Assembly: GCF_923077115.1 (NCBI RefSeq)
Contig: NZ_CAKLPX010000001.1
Location: forward strand, 496,001-560,000
Length of the DNA stretch: 64,000 nt
Origin: Sinobacterium norvegicum
GTDB taxonomy: Bacteria > Pseudomonadota > Gammaproteobacteria > Pseudomonadales > Sinobacteriaceae
Direction: 5' to 3'
Shown here: positions 60,301 to 64,000 of the stretch, in pieces
Numbering within the stretch: position 1 is the stretch's first letter
Layout: the number at the start of each line of letters is the position of its first letter
Translations under genes and position numbers: made by a program
The notes under the pieces: model-generated
Databases searched by the model: none
The model's input: only the letters and a program-made list of their open reading frames with translations
What the model was told of the DNA's origin: nothing

Positions 60301-60464
60301 ACATTGACGGAGACATACTGGGTTTCAAATTCAGGAAATACTTCTTTCTTGATCAAGCTTGAAACCACCAGTCCACCGACAATTAACACCATCATCAGTA
60401 GATTGGCGGCTACCTTATTTTGGATCATCCAAGCAATGGGGCCACGGCGCAATGATTCACTCAT
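57312..60464 (-). CDS. RND-family efflux transporter
   Basis: The 1050-residue protein has the HAE1-type RND layout: first membrane segment near residue 15, a large periplasmic loop, six membrane segments with LALGIVVDDAIIAGENIHE in TM4 (the acidic pair of the proton relay), a second periplasmic loop and a second set with GVVVNDTLVMLDYANKQR. It exports organic compounds with proton influx. The start codons at 60464-60473 overlap the adaptor gene's end; ATG 60464 has GGGTG six bases upstream. Substrate unknown. Confidence 0.94.
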   Translation of the reverse strand: MSESLRRGPIAWMIQNKVAANLLMMVLIVGGLVVSSLIKKEVFPEFETQYVSVNVSYPGSSPAEIEQGIVLAVEEAMRGVDGIKEITSTAREGAATVNGELLSDSDRAIVYQDVQQAVSALQTLPDGAETPVVSMSSRARSVLRLVVFGEVEQWVLREVVEDVRDQLLQSGGISEVELRGASDYEIEVEISRQTLESYGLTLRDIASRIDSQSVELPGGSIDTVAGEIMLRVSDRSLWAKEFANIVIISEPDGSYITLGDIATVSDSFVDDKVLYSFNNQPSVALEVFRTGSQTPTGVSDAVHDRLENIRQSMPPGISIQVFNDRSDMYEARLDLLLKNAFLGLLLVLVLLGIFLDIRLAFWVTLGIPTAFLGGLIFLPFFDVSINMVSMFAFILALGIVVDDAIIAGENIHEYRKLGYSNSQAAIEGIKAVSVPLTYSILSNIVAFIPLYFLPGFLGMLFGVVPLVVASVFVISWVEALFILPAHLAHSGEKKESKWFYKIHARQQKLSEFLTRGLTLRYLMVLKQALNFRYITVAIGVAVFVITLAYTMSGRMGFTLMPRVESDRSSVTAILPVGSPMTDAVIIRDQLLATAYQTIDGFTVNRSDGGYTERSALLEGVRAEVTDNQVDIVLQLTEEGQRPVSTGEVSKVWRQLSADVVGVDSIKFESDRGGPGQGAAITIELSHRDDAVLQQASAALAAAMTEFSEVSDIADGYSLGKPQLDIALLPKGQSLGLTNNAIASQLRSAFYGAEALRQQRGRHEVKVMVRMDEADRLSQYDLEQLNIVTPSGDYVPLIEVAEVHYGHAFTDITRRSGRRTINVTANVEPIEATGAVLSSLKERALVDIQQQYPSLLISYRGKQQDTEEGASSLMITGFVSMVVLYVMLAIPFGSYSQPLLVMLAIPFGVIGAIIGHLIMGYGLSMISILGILALSGVVVNDTLVMLDYANKQRIAGATPIVAISEAGKRRFRPILLTTLTTFGGLAPMIFETSMQAKFLIPMAISLGFGIVFATLICLLLVPAMYLVLEDLKAAIGGIKMAVSNKLKNVVS

Positions 60465-61689
60465 GCCCATCACCCATCACAGGTTCAGCAGCCGTTGTAT
60501 CGCCTGAGTCCTGTGCATTGCTTTTAGGGTCAAGCAGCATACCAATAATAGGCGTTTTCAACAGTGAGCTGACCACCCGATCACCTGACTCGAGACCGGC
60601 ACTAATGTAAGCCACAGTATCGGTACTTAACACAATATCCACGTCACGCATTTGTAAGCGATTATCACCATCAACCAGCCATACCTTCCCGCCTTCACGA
60701 ATAACCCCCCGCGGTAAAACGACAATGGCATCAATGGTACGCCCCTGAAGACTGACCTCGACAAATTCATTGGCCATGAATACCGGTTTACCCTGATTGG
60801 CTGCCAACAGTGACAGGGGATCCTGCAAGGAGATGAGCAATTGAGCCTGCTTGGTATTCGGCGTTAATTCAGGCAACAGACGTAACACTTCTGCATCCCT
60901 GGACAAGGCATTACCCTGTTTATAAAGCGTTACTGAGGCACCATTGCTGCGGTTGTTAGCGGGAATATCCAGCCACGGCAATTGACTTGGCGGCAGGGTT
61001 ACCGTCAACCAGAACTCTTCACTGGCTAAGATAGAAAACAGGGGGGTATTAATCGCCACAGAGGTACCCAAATCCACCTCCTTTGACACTAATATGCCAT
61101 CGAAAGGCGCCGTTACCGTAGTGCGCTGTAAATTTTTCTGCGCTTTCTGCAACGCCGCTTCGGCAGATTTTAGCTGCGCCTTACTACTCTGTAATTGCGG
61201 CTTACGTAGGATTAATGAGCGCTGATCTGCGGGTAATTCTTCGCCGATTAATTCATATTCCTGCAGGGCCACCGACTGCTGACCCTGTTCGATTTGAAAG
61301 TCGGCCTGGCGCTGAGCCAAGTCAGCCTCAGCCTGGGTCACAGCAGCACTATAATCAACAGGGTCAATCTGTATCAGCTGCCGGCCCTTTTTAAGCACCT
61401 GGCCCGGAATCAGCTGCGCCGAGACGTCAATAATTTCCCCCTGAACCTGGGCCAAAACATCGACTTTTCTCGAAGGTGCAATCAACCCCCTGGCACGAAT
61501 TGTCGGGGAGATTGTCTGTGGCAGCACAGTGATAACCTCAACCCACCGTGCCGGCTCAGGCTGTGGCCCAGAGCGCTGTGCCCGCGTCGGTTTAGCCATC
61601 AACATCCAGACTAACAATACCGCAAAAAGCAAAATAATTATCGGCAATAACCAGCGGGCACGCTGCTGCATAAAAGGGGGTAACGTCAT
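60457..61689 (-). CDS. RND efflux periplasmic adaptor (MFP)
   Basis: The product has an N-terminal membrane anchor, a lipoyl/hairpin region rich in Gln and Ala with TVTAPFDGILVSKEVDLGT, and beta-barrel parts, as in HlyD/AcrA-type adaptors. It bridges the RND pump and the outer-membrane channel. The frame is open to 61755 inside the channel gene; starting at the ATG at 61689, with GAG seven bases upstream, gives 410 residues. It overlaps the pump gene by about eight bases. Confidence 0.9.
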   Translation of the reverse strand: MTLPPFMQQRARWLLPIIILLFAVLLVWMLMAKPTRAQRSGPQPEPARWVEVITVLPQTISPTIRARGLIAPSRKVDVLAQVQGEIIDVSAQLIPGQVLKKGRQLIQIDPVDYSAAVTQAEADLAQRQADFQIEQGQQSVALQEYELIGEELPADQRSLILRKPQLQSSKAQLKSAEAALQKAQKNLQRTTVTAPFDGILVSKEVDLGTSVAINTPLFSILASEEFWLTVTLPPSQLPWLDIPANNRSNGASVTLYKQGNALSRDAEVLRLLPELTPNTKQAQLLISLQDPLSLLAANQGKPVFMANEFVEVSLQGRTIDAIVVLPRGVIREGGKVWLVDGDNRLQMRDVDIVLSTDTVAYISAGLESGDRVVSSLLKTPIIGMLLDPKSNAQDSGDTTAAEPVMGDGHE

Positions 61690-61711
61690 TATTAATCTCA
61701 TCAAATGATTG

Positions 61712-63100
61712 TCAGATTGAGTCAGTTTCGCCAGCGTCTGGTAGCGACCATCCACCGGCCAGTGAACGGTATAAATTGATACGATAATTAACTAATTCAC
61801 GCTCTGCTGTAACCAGGTTAAGCTCAAGCTCCTGCGCCGATGTCTGCGCCGCTAATACATCCAAATAACTGGTGGTTCCACTGTTATAGTAAATACGCTT
61901 ACGCTGCAGTGTGAAGTAGGCCAGTTCTTTCTGCTTGGCGACACTGGCCACATAAGCTGTTTGATGTCGTTCATTGGCCAGCGCCGTTTCAACCTCGGCA
62001 ATCGCCTCAAGCATCGCGACATTATAATTGTGTACTGACTCGCGTAATCTAGCCTGTTGCCGACTAACCTCTGCTCGCCGCTGCCCACCGTCGATAACCG
62101 GCCCTACCACGCCCACAGTCAGTTGCTGCAGCCAATCATTAAACAACTCAGCGGTCGACATCGACTGACTCTGCGCACTGTAACCCAAGGTGATACGCGG
62201 ATAGCGGTCTTTGATTGCCGCTGCCAAGGAGGCTTCTCTTGCCTCGATCAATGACCAGGCAGCCTGTACGTCGGTACGCTGAGCCAACAGCTCTAACGGT
62301 AAGCCTGTTGCTGGTGCCGGCCCTATGGTGAAATCAACATGATTTGGCGGCGTTAATTCTGCTCCTGGCGTTCGTCCCAATAAGATATTGAGTCGATAAC
62401 CGGCGGTGGCGATATTAGCTTCTGCGCGGGTGAGTTTCGCCTTGCTGGATTCAACTTGCTGGCGCTGTTGAGTCACATCGGTGATATTGACAGCGCCTAA
62501 TTTAAAGCGAAGATCAACCACTGCCAGGGTTTTTTCATTAGCCTTCAACTGGCTGATTAACACCCGCTGCTGCTGGCGAAATTCCAACCACTGATACCAG
62601 GCATCGGCAACCTCGGCCGACAAACTGATTGCCGCCGTTTGGTAATCAAAGGCCGACGCACGATACTCACCCTCGCTTTCTTTGATGGTAGCGTCGATGC
62701 GGCCCCACAAATCGACCTCATATTGCGCCTCACCATAAACACGGTAATCACTATCGCCGCTATCGACATCAACGACATCAGAGGCGCCGAAATCAACAGT
62801 AAACCAGCGTCCTGACTCAGCCTGTGACCGCAATGCCGCCGACTGTTGCAGCCGCTGATAGACCGATTGTAATTCCTGATTGCCCGTCAAGGCCTGTTCG
62901 ATCAGCGCCGACAAATCATCGTTGCCGTGCTGCAGCCACCAACGTTGCTGATTATTTGCCACTGCAAGGCCTTGCTGACGAAAGGATTCACTGGGCTCGA
63001 GTAACAAGGGGGCAAGCTCAACATCTTGCGAGGCACAAGCAGACAGCAACATCGAAGCCACTACCAGTAGATATATTTTTCTGAAAAATTCCAATAGCAC
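61712..63100 (-). CDS. TolC/OprM-type outer-membrane efflux lipoprotein
   Basis: The 462-residue product has a lipoprotein signal with LLSAC and the two-repeat NodT/OprM structure with long helices (LRSQAESGR, VETALANERHQ). It forms the outer-membrane duct of the RND pump. The frame starts with GTG at 63100; an in-frame TTG at 63094 has AGGA at a better distance and is an alternative. It is the first gene of a channel-adaptor-pump operon, an order less common than adaptor-pump-channel. Confidence 0.92.
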   Translation of the reverse strand: MLLEFFRKIYLLVVASMLLSACASQDVELAPLLLEPSESFRQQGLAVANNQQRWWLQHGNDDLSALIEQALTGNQELQSVYQRLQQSAALRSQAESGRWFTVDFGASDVVDVDSGDSDYRVYGEAQYEVDLWGRIDATIKESEGEYRASAFDYQTAAISLSAEVADAWYQWLEFRQQQRVLISQLKANEKTLAVVDLRFKLGAVNITDVTQQRQQVESSKAKLTRAEANIATAGYRLNILLGRTPGAELTPPNHVDFTIGPAPATGLPLELLAQRTDVQAAWSLIEAREASLAAAIKDRYPRITLGYSAQSQSMSTAELFNDWLQQLTVGVVGPVIDGGQRRAEVSRQQARLRESVHNYNVAMLEAIAEVETALANERHQTAYVASVAKQKELAYFTLQRKRIYYNSGTTSYLDVLAAQTSAQELELNLVTAERELVNYRINLYRSLAGGWSLPDAGETDSI

Positions 63101-63388
63101 ATTCCTACTCTTCTGTCGCTTTCACAGCAGAAGCATATTCGACAAATCAATAAACATGATGTTCTTGGATGATTATCATTACAGTAAACCTTGCAAGAAT
63201 TATGACTTTATCAAATATAGACCTTTAAAAATCCCGTTCTACACTAAACTGATGAAATATTGGTAAATATAAACAAACGCCGAGGTAGGTATAGACAAGA
63301 TTAAACATATGCATTTGCTTGCATATTGATGAGATTTTATTCACACTCGAAAAAAATAACCGCTACGCGATAATTAAAGGTCAACACT
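63101..63388. promoter_or_regulatory. Divergent promoter region, efflux operon / LLM oxidoreductase
   Basis: AT-rich gap between divergent genes. On the plus strand, TTGCAA (63191-63196) and AATATA (63214-63219) are separated by 17 bases and might be a sigma-70 promoter; the match is weak. A Fur-box-like sequence lies at 63168-63182. No gene was seen. Confidence 0.35.
63168..63182. promoter_or_regulatory. Possible Fur-binding site
   Basis: GATGATTATCATTAC matches 12 of 15 positions of the core of the Fur consensus (AATGATAATCATTAT). It lies about 70 bases upstream of the efflux channel gene. A single match by eye in AT-rich DNA can arise by chance. Confidence 0.35.
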
Positions 63389-64000
63389 ATGAAGCTCGGA
63401 CTCCTACTCGGCTATTCTGGTAAGCAAGTAAAGCTACCAATGGAAATGATTCAACACGCAGAAAATCTGGGCTATGACTCGGTGTGGACAGCGGAATCTT
63501 ACAGCAGTGATGCCGTCAGTACCGCAGCTTGGATATTAGCCAACACCACAAAAATACGTGTCGGCACCGCTATTATGCAAATGGTGGCAAGAACACCAGC
63601 CGCCGCCGCTACCACGGCCATGACACTAAGCCAGTTGTCTGGAGGTCGATTCATCATGGGGCTTGGCGCCTCTGGACCGCAAGTGGTTGAAGGTTGGCAT
63701 GGTGTAGGCTATCAGCGCCCCATTACCAGAACGAGAGAATACATTGCCATCTGTAAAAAAATTATGGCCCGTGAAGAGGCGGTCACCTTTGACGGGAAAA
63801 CCTACCAATTGCCCTATAATGGCCCCGGCAGCGTGGGCCTGGGCAAGCCTCTGAAAACTATATTGCAGGCAGATACTTCTATCCCCATTTACACCGCCTC
63901 CATCACCCCAGCGGGCCTTAGCGCCAGCGCCGAAATTGCCGACGGTGTGTTTCCTGTCTGGATGGACCCCAACAATTTTGACGTCATCGGTAAGCACCTC
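63389..64000 (+). CDS. LLM-class (F420/FMN-dependent luciferase-like) oxidoreductase, 3' end outside window
   Basis: The first 204 codons are present and the frame is open at the window end. The sequence shows the bacterial luciferase-like fold: MKLGLLLGY start, HAENLGYDSVWTAE, IRVGTAIMQM and LSGGRFIMGLGASGPQVVEGW. Such enzymes use FMN or F420; MmcI/Mer-like F420 use is possible, but this lineage usually uses FMN. AAAGG lies eight bases before the ATG. It is divergent from the efflux operon. Confidence 0.92.
   Translation, partial: MKLGLLLGYSGKQVKLPMEMIQHAENLGYDSVWTAESYSSDAVSTAAWILANTTKIRVGTAIMQMVARTPAAAATTAMTLSQLSGGRFIMGLGASGPQVVEGWHGVGYQRPITRTREYIAICKKIMAREEAVTFDGKTYQLPYNGPGSVGLGKPLKTILQADTSIPIYTASITPAGLSASAEIADGVFPVWMDPNNFDVIGKHL

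Noticed and set aside
63626-63997. 123-codon minus-strand frame opposite the LLM oxidoreductase
   Set aside because: The plus-strand protein has strong family motifs over the same bases.

Overview
The window is a dense, mostly housekeeping stretch of a Gram-negative gammaproteobacterial chromosome with roughly balanced base composition. Gene order strongly recalls Pseudomonadales/Cellvibrionales-type genomes: leuC-leuD-leuB-asd-fimV-truA-trpF-trpB-trpA-accD-folC-SPOR-cvpA-purF-metZ, then smc-zipA-ligA, then a complete ccmABCDEFGHI set. FimV, ZipA, LeuCD of the two-subunit type, outer-membrane porins and an RND tripartite pump all point the same way. A free-living, probably marine, aerobic heterotroph is an inference. 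No tRNA, rRNA, CRISPR array, insertion sequence or prophage was seen.

Region by region. (1) 1-6812, plus strand: the end of a porin, then an imelysin-family metal-binding protein, a di-heme c-type oxidoreductase, an imelysin-like lipoprotein, a Tat-exported DUF1513 protein and a Tat-exported multicopper oxidase. This looks like a periplasmic metal (iron or copper) acquisition/redox cassette and is the most interesting part of the window. (2) 6873-10416, minus: an outer-membrane barrel, glycerate kinase and a GntP-type permease, suggesting glycerate or sugar-acid use. (3) 10487-17662: DNA glycosylase tag, lipA, zwf, and a MoxR-DUF58-TgpA transglutaminase operon. (4) 17750-35246, minus: the long biosynthetic block from metZ back to leuC, with a divergent LysR regulator at 35446. 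(5) 36391-40961: less characterised genes (2H phosphoesterase-like, DUF482 acyltransferase-like, a zinc-ribbon membrane protein with a DUF4034-like tail, a flavodoxin-like protein, an SLT-like lipoprotein). (6) 40973-48791: ligA, an unusually long zipA, and smc. (7) 49060-57224: the ccm operon, preceded by small HPt and STAS genes. (8) 57312-63100: RND pump, adaptor and TolC-like lipoprotein, divergent from a luciferase-like monooxygenase cut by the window end.

Functional links: the Ccm proteins would attach heme to the di-heme protein of region 1. Several starts were moved from the longest reading frame to positions with better ribosome-binding sites or family-typical lengths (for example the second imelysin, leuB, smc, accD, ccmA, ccmC and ccmE). 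Strong hairpin terminators lie after the multicopper oxidase, tag, metZ, asd and zipA, and a further one sits inside the metal cassette. Family assignments rest on reading motifs and gene order; no database search was possible.
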